A stretch of DNA of 33,693 bases. Source: an uncultured Allomuricauda sp. (lineage in GTDB: Bacteria; Bacteroidota; Bacteroidia; Flavobacteriales; Flavobacteriaceae). The position numbers and the translations under genes are program-made. Below the pieces are notes generated by a model that had not been told where the DNA came from, ran no database searches, and saw only the letters and a list, made by a program, of their open reading frames with translations. The stretch lies in assembly GCA_937899065.1 (NCBI GenBank), contig CALBPG010000253.1:1-33693 (forward strand). The letters are read 5' to 3'. Shown here one piece after another: positions 27,007 to 33,693 of the stretch (its first letter is position 1; each line of letters begins with the position of its first letter).

Positions 27007-27947
27007 GAACTGGTTTTGCCGATTTCTTCGATTTTACTTCGGGTGTTTACGTTGTACTCTTTTTCGTGGAGGGCATAAAACAAAATACCGTTCACAAATT
27101 GGGAAAGGCATTGGGCATAAGCCGAAAGTACAAGCAAAAAGCACAAGGCCAGGGTATACACTATCATGGATACTACAGACTCTGTGACATCAATATTGGA
27201 GTCAACCACATGGAACGTGTAAATTCCGACGATAACCCCGGGTATCAACAGGATAATAAAGAATAAAAGTCCATTGAGAATTCCCAGAATGAAATTAACC
27301 CCTACGGATTTCCAAAAACTTTTCTTCACCAAATTCCAGCCTTCTTGGAATGCATCCACCACCCCTTTGTTTTCAGAAAGCATACTATAGAAGGATACAC
27401 CAATCAAAGCTGCTAGGAAAAACTGGATGATGTACTGAGCAATAAATCCCAATAAAGGAATGAACGCAAAAATGACTACCGCAACCATAAAGACCAAGTA
27501 AATGGGAATCAGCAATAGTATAAAACCGATGATGCTGCCTCCTTTGGATTTGACCAGATTCCAAACTTCTTTTTTGTCAATAGGTTCCCCTTTTTTGATT
27601 TCATATTGAATCATGTAGGCCGAACTAATACTAAAGTTTAACCCCGCGGCTATCAAAAAAATGAAAAAGAATAAGATAGCACCTGCCCCAATATATAGTA
27701 GGTAGTTGTCAAATGCCGGGACCGTATTATCACCAGGAAGGTAACTATTGCTCTCAGCAGCAATTAAACCCACAAAACCGGAAACCATTAGGTAGCTGGT
27801 TACGAGTAGGCCTACAATGAAAATACCATTGTAGTTCAAAAAAATGTTGGTGAAACGCTTGATGTTTTGTTTCAAAAAATCAAAGTAAACCGATAGGATT
27901 TCACCAAAGTCCCTATTGATTCTGAGCTCGAAGTATTTTTTTTCCAT
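27003..27947 (-). CDS. Multi-TM protein of the MoxR operon
   Basis: 314 residues, six or so hydrophobic segments (about 38-62, 88-110, 137-160, 165-190, 213-240 and 255-280), and no recognised catalytic motif. It resembles the membrane-domain type found beside SpoIIM-like and DUF4129 genes in Flavobacteriaceae, and loosely the membrane domain of glycerophosphodiester phosphodiesterases. The N-terminal FELRINRDFGEILSVYFDFLKQN is amphipathic and cytoplasmic. Its start codon lies inside the end of the SpoIIM-like gene (35-base overlap), and its end overlaps the DUF4129 start by four bases. The role is unknown; partnership with MoxR is inferred from position. Confidence 0.85.
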   Translation of the reverse strand: MEKKYFELRINRDFGEILSVYFDFLKQNIKRFTNIFLNYNGIFIVGLLVTSYLMVSGFVGLIAAESNSYLPGDNTVPAFDNYLLYIGAGAILFFFIFLIAAGLNFSISSAYMIQYEIKKGEPIDKKEVWNLVKSKGGSIIGFILLLIPIYLVFMVAVVIFAFIPLLGFIAQYIIQFFLAALIGVSFYSMLSENKGVVDAFQEGWNLVKKSFWKSVGVNFILGILNGLLFFIILLIPGVIVGIYTFHVVDSNIDVTESVVSMIVYTLALCFLLVLSAYAQCLSQFVNGILFYALHEKEYNVNTRSKIEEIGKTSS

Positions 27948-28896
27948 CTAAACGATTTAAAATCTGAGGATATACGATATAGTAAAAGATGATTAAGCTA
28001 AGCGAACCACCGATGATGATGAAGGCCAGCCAATTCGGCATGTCTGAGTACCGCGTAATAAACCCTTCAATAAAGCCCGCGATAATAAAAAAAGGAATGG
28101 TACTGACCACGACTTTTAAGCCGTCTTTCGCGCCCCGCATAAACGAGATCCTTCGCGAATAAGTTTTCGGAAACAAAATGCTATTTCCCATAATCAACCC
28201 TGCACAGCCCGCTACGATGATAACGGATATCTCAATCGTGCCATGTAACCAAATTTGTCGGTTGGCTTCAAAAAAGACCCCCTTGGTGTAAAAAAAGGTG
28301 ATGAACGCGCCCAACATTACACCGTTGCTAAACAAAATGTATGCGGTGCCCACACTGGTAATTACCCCAAAGGCAAACGCCAAAAACGCTACACGAATGT
28401 TGTTTATGGTAATGCCTAAAAAGGTTCCAATTTCGCTACCGCTTTTGTAAATGGCAGTAGGGTTGCCTTCCGCAATGTTGTTCAAGGTTAGGTTCACATA
28501 GGCATCCCCTAAAATCAATCGCACGAATGACGCATCATTCAAGGCCGAAAGACTCCCAATAAGAGTAGCTACTCCGAAAATGGCAAAGGCAATAAAAAGG
28601 GTTTTGTGATATTGTTTGAAGAAGATTGGAAATTCGTATCCCCAAAAATCTACAATTCGATTTCTCGACTCTTTTTTGTTCTTATATATCTTTTGATGAG
28701 CCTGTGAAGCAAGGGAATTCAGATAGAGAAGTGTCTTGCTTTCAGCATAATAGGTTTGGGCGTAGGCCAAATCGTTAGTCAAATGGATATATCCGTCCGC
28801 AAGCTCATCCGGATGGGTGGTTGACCCTTGTTGCATCGCCTTTTCAAATGCTATCCATTTTTCTTTATTTTGCTTCACAAAGGCCGCTTCGCGCAT
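27913..28896 (-). CDS. SpoIIM-like (stage II sporulation protein M family) membrane protein
   Basis: 327 residues. A cytoplasmic N-terminal part (1-95, MREAAFVKQNKEKWIAFEKAM) precedes about five TM helices from residue 100 on. Recognisable family stretches are TFLGITINNIRVAFLAFAFGVITSVGTAYILFSNGVMLGAF and WLHGTIEISVIIVAGCAGLIMG, the latter holding the conserved HG-E motif. In non-sporulating bacteria these proteins are typically encoded with RDD, MoxR and DUF58 proteins; their function is unknown, possibly channel- or scaffold-like. It is the first gene of the six-gene operon, divergent from the RDD gene with 36 bases between the starts. Confidence 0.93.
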   Translation of the reverse strand: MREAAFVKQNKEKWIAFEKAMQQGSTTHPDELADGYIHLTNDLAYAQTYYAESKTLLYLNSLASQAHQKIYKNKKESRNRIVDFWGYEFPIFFKQYHKTLFIAFAIFGVATLIGSLSALNDASFVRLILGDAYVNLTLNNIAEGNPTAIYKSGSEIGTFLGITINNIRVAFLAFAFGVITSVGTAYILFSNGVMLGAFITFFYTKGVFFEANRQIWLHGTIEISVIIVAGCAGLIMGNSILFPKTYSRRISFMRGAKDGLKVVVSTIPFFIIAGFIEGFITRYSDMPNWLAFIIIGGSLSLIIFYYIVYPQILNRLDGKKILRAQNQ

Positions 28897-28917
28897 ATCA
28901 ACTGTTTACGGGCTGCT

Positions 28918-28948
28918 TAAAATTAGGATTATATGAGCAACCTCCAAA
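28918..28948 (-). promoter_or_regulatory. Candidate promoter of the SpoIIM-MoxR operon
   Basis: On the minus strand TTTG (28948-28945), 19 bases, TAATTTTA (28925-28918), which matches TAnnTTTG at seven of eight positions. The -7 box is 21 bases before the ATG at 28896, and the -33 element lies inside the divergent RDD gene. Confidence 0.42.
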
Positions 28949-29658
28949 TCAATACAACGCAAAATGTCAACCTAGATTATAAAATCGTTGGCATTGGCGA
29001 GAGAATCGTAGCGTTTTTGATAGATGGGTTCATTTTGTACATGTTCGTGTTGCTGGTCAACCTTATTGGTGATGCCATCTCATACGTTTATGAAGATACG
29101 TGGACACAAAGAGGCTCGGTTGCGCCGATTTCTTTACCGGCAATGTTTTATTCCTTGTTGATGCATAGCCTTTTCAACGGCCGTACGGTAGGAAAAATGT
29201 TGATGAAAATGCGGGTCGTTCGCGTGGATGGTGCACCCGTGCACTGGAGTAATCTTTTGGTCCGGTGGATGCTTCGTTTGGTAGACATTTGGATTTTTTT
29301 GGGCTCTATTGGCATTTTGAGCATCTTGTTTTCAGACAAAAGACAACGCACGGGTGATGCCGCTGCGGGAACCGTCGTTATTAGCACCAAGAAAAAAGTA
29401 AAAGTATCTCATACCATTTTGGAGGAGGTAGAAGACAAATATGAACCAACCTTTACCAACGTTACTTTGCTCACGGACAAAGACGTCCGATTGATTAAAG
29501 AAACCTATCACATTGCAAAGCAGAGTAGTGATTTCAAAACCTTGAAAGCCTTACGGGAAAAGGTAGAAACCATCCTAGAAACCAATTCCCAACTCTACGA
29601 CAAACAGTTCTTGGATACCGTGCTTAAGGATTACAATTACTATACCCAAAAAATGTAG
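28933..29658 (+). CDS. RDD family membrane protein
   Basis: 241 residues. The RDD domain (about 20-155) opens VGIGERIVAFLIDGFILYMFVLLV, where Arg and Asp of the family name are seen, and continues with HSLFNGRTVGKMLMKMRVVRVDG and LLVRWMLRLVDIWIFLGSIGILSILFSDKRQRTGDAAAGTVVI. Three or four TM helices are evident. A soluble C-terminal tail of about 85 residues, charged and probably helical, follows (KKKVKVSHTILEEV to the end). RDD proteins include transporters and antiporter-like proteins. It diverges from the SpoIIM-like gene, so it belongs to the same conserved neighbourhood, and precedes the TRIC-family gene by one base. Confidence 0.93.
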   Translation: MSNLQINTTQNVNLDYKIVGIGERIVAFLIDGFILYMFVLLVNLIGDAISYVYEDTWTQRGSVAPISLPAMFYSLLMHSLFNGRTVGKMLMKMRVVRVDGAPVHWSNLLVRWMLRLVDIWIFLGSIGILSILFSDKRQRTGDAAAGTVVISTKKKVKVSHTILEEVEDKYEPTFTNVTLLTDKDVRLIKETYHIAKQSSDFKTLKALREKVETILETNSQLYDKQFLDTVLKDYNYYTQKM

Positions 29659-29659
29659 C

Positions 29660-30271
29660 ATGATTTATCAGTTGGCTGATATTTTAGGGACAGTAGCTTT
29701 TGCTATTTCTGGGGTTTTGGTTGCTATTGACAAACGTTTGGATTTGTTTGGGGTACTCATCATTGCCTTTGTAACCGCTATTGGTGGGGGAACGCTTCGG
29801 GATTTGCTAATTGGAAATACGCCTGTTACTTGGATTCAAGATTTGACTTATGTGATTGTCATTCCCATCACGGTGGCTTTGGCCATCCTTTTTTCAAAAC
29901 AACTAAAGTTTCTGCGTAGGTCGCTTTTTCTATTCGATACCATTGGAATTGGACTATACACCATGGTGGGTATTGAAAAAGGTCTGGAGGCGAATCTAGC
30001 CCCGGTCATTTGCATTGCTTTGGGGACTATGACCGCGAGTTTTGGGGGAGTGCTTCGTGATATTCTTTGCAATGAGATTCCCGTCGTGTTTCGAAGGGAG
30101 ATTTATGCAACCGCTTGTATCGCTGGTGGTGGATTGTACTTCTTGTTGACAGTGCTTAACACCCCAGAAAAAATAGCGTATGCGATTGGGGTTTTGGCTG
30201 TAATAGCGATTCGTATTTGTGCCGTGAAAATGAATATTCGATTGCCCAATATTTATCGAAACGCTAAATAA
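29660..30271 (+). CDS. TRIC-family (UPF0126/YadS-type) cation channel protein
   Basis: 203 residues, seven predicted TM helices in two similar halves. Each half holds the family motif: FVTAIGGGTLRDLLIGNTPV in the first and MTASFGGVLRDILCNEIPVVF in the second (GGG/GGxLRD). This duplicated GG-x-LRD architecture is that of prokaryotic trimeric intracellular cation channel (TRIC/UPF0126) proteins. It forms a likely two-gene unit with the RDD gene (one-base gap) and is followed by a terminator at 30283-30324. Confidence 0.93.
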   Translation: MIYQLADILGTVAFAISGVLVAIDKRLDLFGVLIIAFVTAIGGGTLRDLLIGNTPVTWIQDLTYVIVIPITVALAILFSKQLKFLRRSLFLFDTIGIGLYTMVGIEKGLEANLAPVICIALGTMTASFGGVLRDILCNEIPVVFRREIYATACIAGGGLYFLLTVLNTPEKIAYAIGVLAVIAIRICAVKMNIRLPNIYRNAK

Positions 30272-30282
30272 TCTGTCAACTT

Positions 30283-30324
30283 GAACTTCTTGCCCTCCAA
30301 TCCGGAGGGGTTTCAGGTTCTTTT
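30283..30324 (+). terminator. Terminator after the TRIC-family gene
   Basis: CCCTCC (30293-30298) and GGAGGG (30304-30309) form the core stem around AATCC, with flanking GAAC/GTTC arms (30283-30286, 30317-30320) and TTTT at 30321-30324. Confidence 0.65.
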
Positions 30325-30348
30325 AGATTTGAGGTAAGGAGTTAACAG

Positions 30349-30369
30349 ATTCCGAATCAAGTTCGGAAT
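30349..30369 (-). terminator. Terminator-like hairpin after the cyclophilin gene
   Basis: ATTCCGAA (30349-30356) and TTCGGAAT (30362-30369) form a perfect 8-bp stem with a 5-base loop, 11 bases past the stop of the minus-strand gene. No clear T-run follows on the minus strand. Confidence 0.45.
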
Positions 30370-30379
30370 GAAACTTATT

Positions 30380-31102
30380 TTAGAGTACTTCCGCCTTTAG
30401 AATGTAAACATTCTGCCATGGCCAGTCCCCATCGCCCACGGGCACGCTATTGATTTCATCCACTACATCCATTCCATCAATTACTTTTCCGAAGGGAGTA
30501 TATGAGCCATCCAAATGATACGCCCCAGGTTTGGTGACAACGATGAAAAATTCATACGGTGATGCCAGTTTATGCGGATTATCCCTTTCACTGCTGGGCA
30601 TGGAAATGGTCCCTCTATGGTGTTTGTAACCCTTTTTGGCATCAGGGGGGAGTAGATAGCGTCCAATTTTACCTCGTTTCTGCGCCGTTTCCCGGTCATC
30701 GGAATTCCCACCTTGAATAATGAAATCCTTTACGATTCTATGGAATTGGGTATTGTCAAAATACCCTTGACGTGCCAGATAAATAAAATTCGCTTTGTGG
30801 TAAGGGACATTGTCATATAACTGCACCGTAAAAGACCCCATGCTCGTGGTCAGGCGCACTTTATTCTCTTTTAAGTCTTTGGCATAGTTGAAGAAGAAAT
30901 CTATCGCATTCTCTTCATCTAATTTGAAAGGTTCTTCTTCTTCGACTTCAATTTCGGCAACTTCTTCCGCAACTGCAGTTATACTATCCATTTGAGTCCC
31001 TGCTGTGTCCTTTTCTTTCCCTTCTTTGGGAGATGAAGGTCCGCAGCTCAGGAAAAAAAATAGTAGTATACTTGTAATTCGTGTCGTTTGTAAAGCCCTC
31101 AT
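30380..31102 (-). CDS. Lipoprotein cyclophilin-type peptidyl-prolyl isomerase
   Basis: 240 residues from the ATG at 31102. The signal peptide ends LFFFLSC, making Cys20 the lipidated residue; GPSSPKEG follows, without the acidic run seen in the fasciclin proteins, so it probably faces the periplasm. An acidic spacer (about 20-65) leads to the cyclophilin domain (about 75-240): VRLTTSMGSFTVQLY, HKANFIYLARQGYFDNTQFHRIVKDFIIQGGN, SMPSSE, SPYEFFIVVTKP and PFGKVIDGMDVVDEI. The FHRI-Q-GG core and the F-F pair are retained, so catalysis is likely; it would speed proline isomerisation in envelope proteins. Its start codon overlaps that of the divergent Nudix gene. Confidence 0.93.
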   Translation of the reverse strand: MRALQTTRITSILLFFFLSCGPSSPKEGKEKDTAGTQMDSITAVAEEVAEIEVEEEEPFKLDEENAIDFFFNYAKDLKENKVRLTTSMGSFTVQLYDNVPYHKANFIYLARQGYFDNTQFHRIVKDFIIQGGNSDDRETAQKRGKIGRYLLPPDAKKGYKHHRGTISMPSSERDNPHKLASPYEFFIVVTKPGAYHLDGSYTPFGKVIDGMDVVDEINSVPVGDGDWPWQNVYILKAEVL

Positions 31103-31742
31103 GGAATTCAATACGTTTTATCCGCAGCTTTTAAAAATAAAAAATCTCCCACTACCGGGTGAAACTTCGCATGATAAAATGTCTCCCGCCTTTCGAAAGC
31201 AGTTGATGGAAAAAGAGAAGATTGCGAAAAGAAACCCCAAACGCGCGGCGGTGATGGCCTTGTTCTATCCGGATGAAATCCAAACGACACGCTTGTTGTT
31301 GATTTTGAGAAAACAATACAAGGGCGTGCATTCAAATCAAGTTGCTTTTCCCGGGGGCAAGGTAGAACCTGAGGATAAGGACCTTTTGGAAACGGCACTG
31401 CGCGAAACCGAAGAAGAGGTTGGTGTACCTTCCCAAACTGTAGAGGTAGTGAAGCAATTGAGTGAAGTGTATATTCCCCCAAGCAATTTTTTGGTGCAGC
31501 CTTTTGTGGGTAGTCTCCAACAAACGGGCTCATTTGTAATGCAACCCTCCGAAGTTGAAGATTTGGTTCATGTGGATTTGGAGGATTTTATGAACGACCG
31601 GAATGTTCATTTCGAAACCCTAAATACTGCCTACGCGAAAAATGTTGAGGTACCCGCGTTCAAGTTGAACGGTCATACAGTGTGGGGAGCAACGGCTATG
31701 ATGATGAGCGAAATCAAGTCGTTGCTGGAACAGGTACTATAA
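31101..31742 (+). CDS. CoA pyrophosphatase-type Nudix hydrolase
   Basis: 213 residues starting at ATG 31101 with MEFNTFYPQLLKIKNLPLPG, an N-terminus shared by flavobacterial homologs. An open extension to 31005 would run antisense through the cyclophilin signal peptide and was rejected. The Nudix region is LLLILRKQYKGVHSNQVAFPGG (64-86) followed by KVEPEDKDLLETALRETEEEVGV (87-109). The HxGxVAFPGG-like lead-in and the GG..e..D.....TALRE..EEvG box are those of the CoA diphosphatase (NudL/YeaB, UPF0035) group, which cleaves CoA or oxidised CoA. Predicted cytoplasmic. The next gene, PlsC-like, follows after 30 bases. Confidence 0.93.
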   Translation: MEFNTFYPQLLKIKNLPLPGETSHDKMSPAFRKQLMEKEKIAKRNPKRAAVMALFYPDEIQTTRLLLILRKQYKGVHSNQVAFPGGKVEPEDKDLLETALRETEEEVGVPSQTVEVVKQLSEVYIPPSNFLVQPFVGSLQQTGSFVMQPSEVEDLVHVDLEDFMNDRNVHFETLNTAYAKNVEVPAFKLNGHTVWGATAMMMSEIKSLLEQVL

Positions 31743-31772
31743 TCTCCAATTTTGTAAATTCGCTTAGAATGG

Positions 31773-32585
31773 ATGATGTATATGGGACTTTTTAAAAAGA
31801 ATCCTTTTGGGCACATATTGTTTTTAAAGACTTGGTTGATTCGTATCGCCGGAATGATTACCCACCAGCGGTATAAGGGCTTCAACACCTTGGAGATTGA
31901 AGGTTCACAGGTCATTCGGGATTTACCTGAAACCAATGTCTTGTTTGTGAGCAACCACCAAACCTATTTTGCTGACGTTGTGGCCATGTTCCATGTATTC
32001 AACGCTAGTTTAAGCGGACGTGAAGATTCCATAAAGAATTTAGGATACCTCTGGCGTCCAAAATTGAATTTCTACTACGTGGCCGCAAAGGAAACCATGG
32101 GAAAAAGCTTGCTCACCAAAATTTTGGCCTATGCAGGCTCTATCAGTATTGAACGAACCTGGCGGGCCGATGGGCAAAATGTCAACAGGCAAGTCAAAAT
32201 GAGTGACATTAGTAATATTGCCATTGCTTTGGAAGACGGCTGGGTAGTTACTTTCCCCCAAGGAACAACCACACCTTGGAAACCTTTACGAAAAGGTACG
32301 GCTCATATCATAAAGCGGTACAAGCCCGTGGTTGTACCTGTAGTGATTGATGGTTTCAGAAGGTCTTTTGACAAACGGGGGCTTCGGGTCAAAAAGAAGG
32401 GGATTTTGCAATCCATGCATATCAAACAACCTCTGGAAATCGATTACGATAATGAGCCGGTTGAAGCGATTATCGAAATACTAGAATACGCCATTGAGCA
32501 GCATCCTTCGTTTTTACGGGTTATTCCCCAAGAAGATTTATTGGCCTATGAAGAAGAAAACCAAAAAAGAAAGTGGCGGTACTAA
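31773..32585 (+). CDS. PlsC-like 1-acyl-glycerol-3-phosphate acyltransferase
   Basis: 270 residues. Alternative in-frame ATGs at 31776 and 31782 would remove one or three residues. The acyltransferase domain (about 45-230) has VSNHQTYFADV (59-69) in the NHxxxxD position, AAKETMGKSLLTKILAYAGSISIER, FPQGTTTPW (161-169; FPEGT in most relatives) and VVPVVIDGFRRSF. It lies in the fatty-acid/phospholipid acyltransferase superfamily, acting at the inner membrane on acyl-ACP or acyl-CoA. His62 and Asp68 are separated by five residues rather than four. Its stop overlaps that of the convergent multi-TM gene by four bases. Confidence 0.88.
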   Translation: MMYMGLFKKNPFGHILFLKTWLIRIAGMITHQRYKGFNTLEIEGSQVIRDLPETNVLFVSNHQTYFADVVAMFHVFNASLSGREDSIKNLGYLWRPKLNFYYVAAKETMGKSLLTKILAYAGSISIERTWRADGQNVNRQVKMSDISNIAIALEDGWVVTFPQGTTTPWKPLRKGTAHIIKRYKPVVVPVVIDGFRRSFDKRGLRVKKKGILQSMHIKQPLEIDYDNEPVEAIIEILEYAIEQHPSFLRVIPQEDLLAYEEENQKRKWRY

Positions 32586-33226
32586 ACCTCCAATTTCTTC
32601 AATTCATTATAGTTCTCTTTCAATCTTTTCAATAAAATACCGTAAAGCAGTCGGTAGAAGAGCCATATCAACACCAAAATAATGGCCATAAACACGACGG
32701 AAACCACTACTATTAAAAACCAGAACATACTTTCACTGGCTTGCTCCGAAGCAGATTTGGTAATCTCTTGCCCTTCAGGGCTATAGAGGATTACCCCATA
32801 CAAACTGATGACCATCGTTAGGGTGAAGATGATAAGGTTGAACCAAACATATTGCGTTACGGTTTGCTTGACCTTGAGAATCGTTTTCATCAGTTTTCGG
32901 GAGGAATCCGTAACTGAAATCTTTTTGTAGTTTAAGTAGAACTTTAGAATGAAATACAAGATGATGGCATAGTTCAAGAAGCCCAAAACCATCATAATGT
33001 TGTAAATGTGCATGGTTTTCAGCTCTTCCATGGACTGTGGGTCGCTGAAAATGATATTGATGGCTGCCCAGAAAACGAATTCTATAATACTGATATAAAA
33101 AATCCACTTCACCATAGAAGAGGACTTTTTCCAAATCATTTTATAAATCTGGTCGTACGAAAGCTTGGGCAAATGCTCCTGTTGGTTGTTCCAATCTTTC
33201 TTTAAAAGCTCTAACTCATCCATCAT
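32582..33226 (-). CDS. Multi-TM protein encoded next to an ECF sigma factor
   Basis: 214 residues. A short acidic/basic N-terminus (MMDELELLKKDWNNQQEHLPKLSYDQIYKMIWKKS) precedes four TM segments (about 38-58, 80-105, 125-146 and 168-195) and a Lys/Glu-rich C-terminal tail. ATG at 33226 or the next codon are equally possible starts. No catalytic motif is recognisable. It begins three bases after the sigma-factor stop, and such a protein is regularly found behind ECF sigma genes in Flavobacteriaceae. It is often mislabelled in databases. An anti-sigma role is possible because the N-terminal cytoplasmic segment is the right size to contact sigma, but I see no known anti-sigma domain. Confidence 0.82.
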   Translation of the reverse strand: MMDELELLKKDWNNQQEHLPKLSYDQIYKMIWKKSSSMVKWIFYISIIEFVFWAAINIIFSDPQSMEELKTMHIYNIMMVLGFLNYAIILYFILKFYLNYKKISVTDSSRKLMKTILKVKQTVTQYVWFNLIIFTLTMVISLYGVILYSPEGQEITKSASEQASESMFWFLIVVVSVVFMAIILVLIWLFYRLLYGILLKRLKENYNELKKLEV

Positions 33227-33229
33227 AGT

Positions 33230-33693
33230 TTACGGATTTAGTATGGTTCTAAGCTTGTTTTTTACTCTATTCATCTTAACACGTGCATTTACCTCTGAAA
33301 TCCCTAAGGTTTCCGAAATTTCGCTATAGTCCTTGTCTTCCAAATACAAAAAGACCAAGGCTTTGTCAATATCTCCCAACTGCTTGATGGCGTTGTACAT
33401 CAACTTCAATTGTTTTTCCTGTGTATCATCATATTCGTCTGCTTTGATTTTGAAAATAACCGAGTCGTAATCCTGGGTTTTGACCCTTTTCTTGGATTTT
33501 CGATACAAGGTTATGGCCGTGTTCAGCGCCACCCTATACATCCAGGTGCTGAATTTGGCGTCTCCCCTAAACTTCGGGTAAGCTTTCCATAATTGTATGG
33601 TGATTTCTTGGAACAGGTCGTTGTGTGAGTCCCTATCATTGGTATAGAGACTGCATACCTTGTGAACAATGTTCTGGTTGTTTTCAAGCTCAC
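33230..33693 (-). CDS. ECF RNA polymerase sigma factor (N-terminus beyond the window)
   Basis: Open from the window edge (frame GAG at 33691-33689) to the stop at 33230, giving 154 residues of a protein whose start is outside. Region 2 is visible at the edge: DLFQEITIQLWKAYPKFRGDAKFSTWMYRVALNTA (the FRGxAKFSTW-x-xRVA motif of ECF sigma region 2.3-2.4). A basic linker and region 4 follow: LGDIDKALVFLYLEDKDYSEISETLGISEVNARVKMNRVKNKL, the helix-turn-helix for the -35 element. A shorter start at the internal ATG 33541 would discard region 2 and is wrong. It is the first gene of a pair with the multi-TM protein. The target genes are unknown. Confidence 0.93.
   Translation of the reverse strand, partial: ELENNQNIVHKVCSLYTNDRDSHNDLFQEITIQLWKAYPKFRGDAKFSTWMYRVALNTAITLYRKSKKRVKTQDYDSVIFKIKADEYDDTQEKQLKLMYNAIKQLGDIDKALVFLYLEDKDYSEISETLGISEVNARVKMNRVKNKLRTILNP

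Noticed and set aside
31005-31100. Upstream extension of the Nudix gene
   Set aside because: It is antisense to the cyclophilin signal peptide, has no Nudix-family similarity, and the ATG at 31101 gives the homologous N-terminus.
33230-33541. Short sigma gene starting at the internal ATG 33541
   Set aside because: The frame stays open to the window edge and the extra residues contain sigma region 2, so the gene is cut by the window rather than short.

Overview
The window looks like chromosomal DNA from a member of the Bacteroidota, most likely a marine Flavobacteriaceae. Evidence: a type IX secretion (T9SS) sorting domain, surface-lipoprotein export signals, Bacteroidota-type promoters (TTTG, about 20 nt, TAnnTTTG), a DUF6515 protein, and the MoxR/DUF58/DUF4129/DUF4350/SpoIIM gene order. 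No rRNA, tRNA, insertion sequence, prophage or CRISPR array was seen. Both ends cut a gene: a LytTR-type regulator on the left and an ECF sigma factor on the right. No stretch above about 300 bases lacks a gene.

Layout. 1-4.1 kb: end of a LytTR regulator; a cupin-SDR pair on the minus strand; mpl (peptidoglycan recycling); a secreted PKD/M23/T9SS protein. 4.2-8.4 kb: a minus-strand run of small genes (Tat-exported hydroxypyruvate-isomerase-like protein, VOC protein, secreted HExxH protein, GNAT acetyltransferase, GyrI-like protein, second VOC protein). 8.4-12.9 kb: plus-strand housekeeping block DUF3820, pyrG, yidC, DUF6515. 13.1-19.8 kb: three consecutive minus-strand genes for multi-domain fasciclin (FAS1) surface lipoproteins, with 5, 4 and 4 domains, each followed by its own terminator. 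20.0-22.7 kb: mnmA, a nitronate monooxygenase-like flavoenzyme and a small DUF2279-like protein.

22.7-28.9 kb is one tightly packed minus-strand operon: SpoIIM-like, multi-TM protein, DUF4129, DUF4350, MoxR ATPase, DUF58. RDD and TRIC-family membrane proteins diverge from it. The DUF4350 gene is split by an in-frame TAG while the rest of its family-like C-terminus continues in the same frame. 30.3-33.7 kb: a lipoprotein cyclophilin and a Nudix CoA pyrophosphatase whose start codons overlap head to head, a PlsC-like acyltransferase, and an ECF sigma factor with a downstream multi-TM protein.

Most of this is ordinary core genome. The points I would look at first are the amber-split DUF4350 gene, the fasciclin lipoprotein array with acidic export signals, the CATG start-codon overlap, and several enzyme-family proteins with altered catalytic motifs (SDR, M23, PlsC-like).
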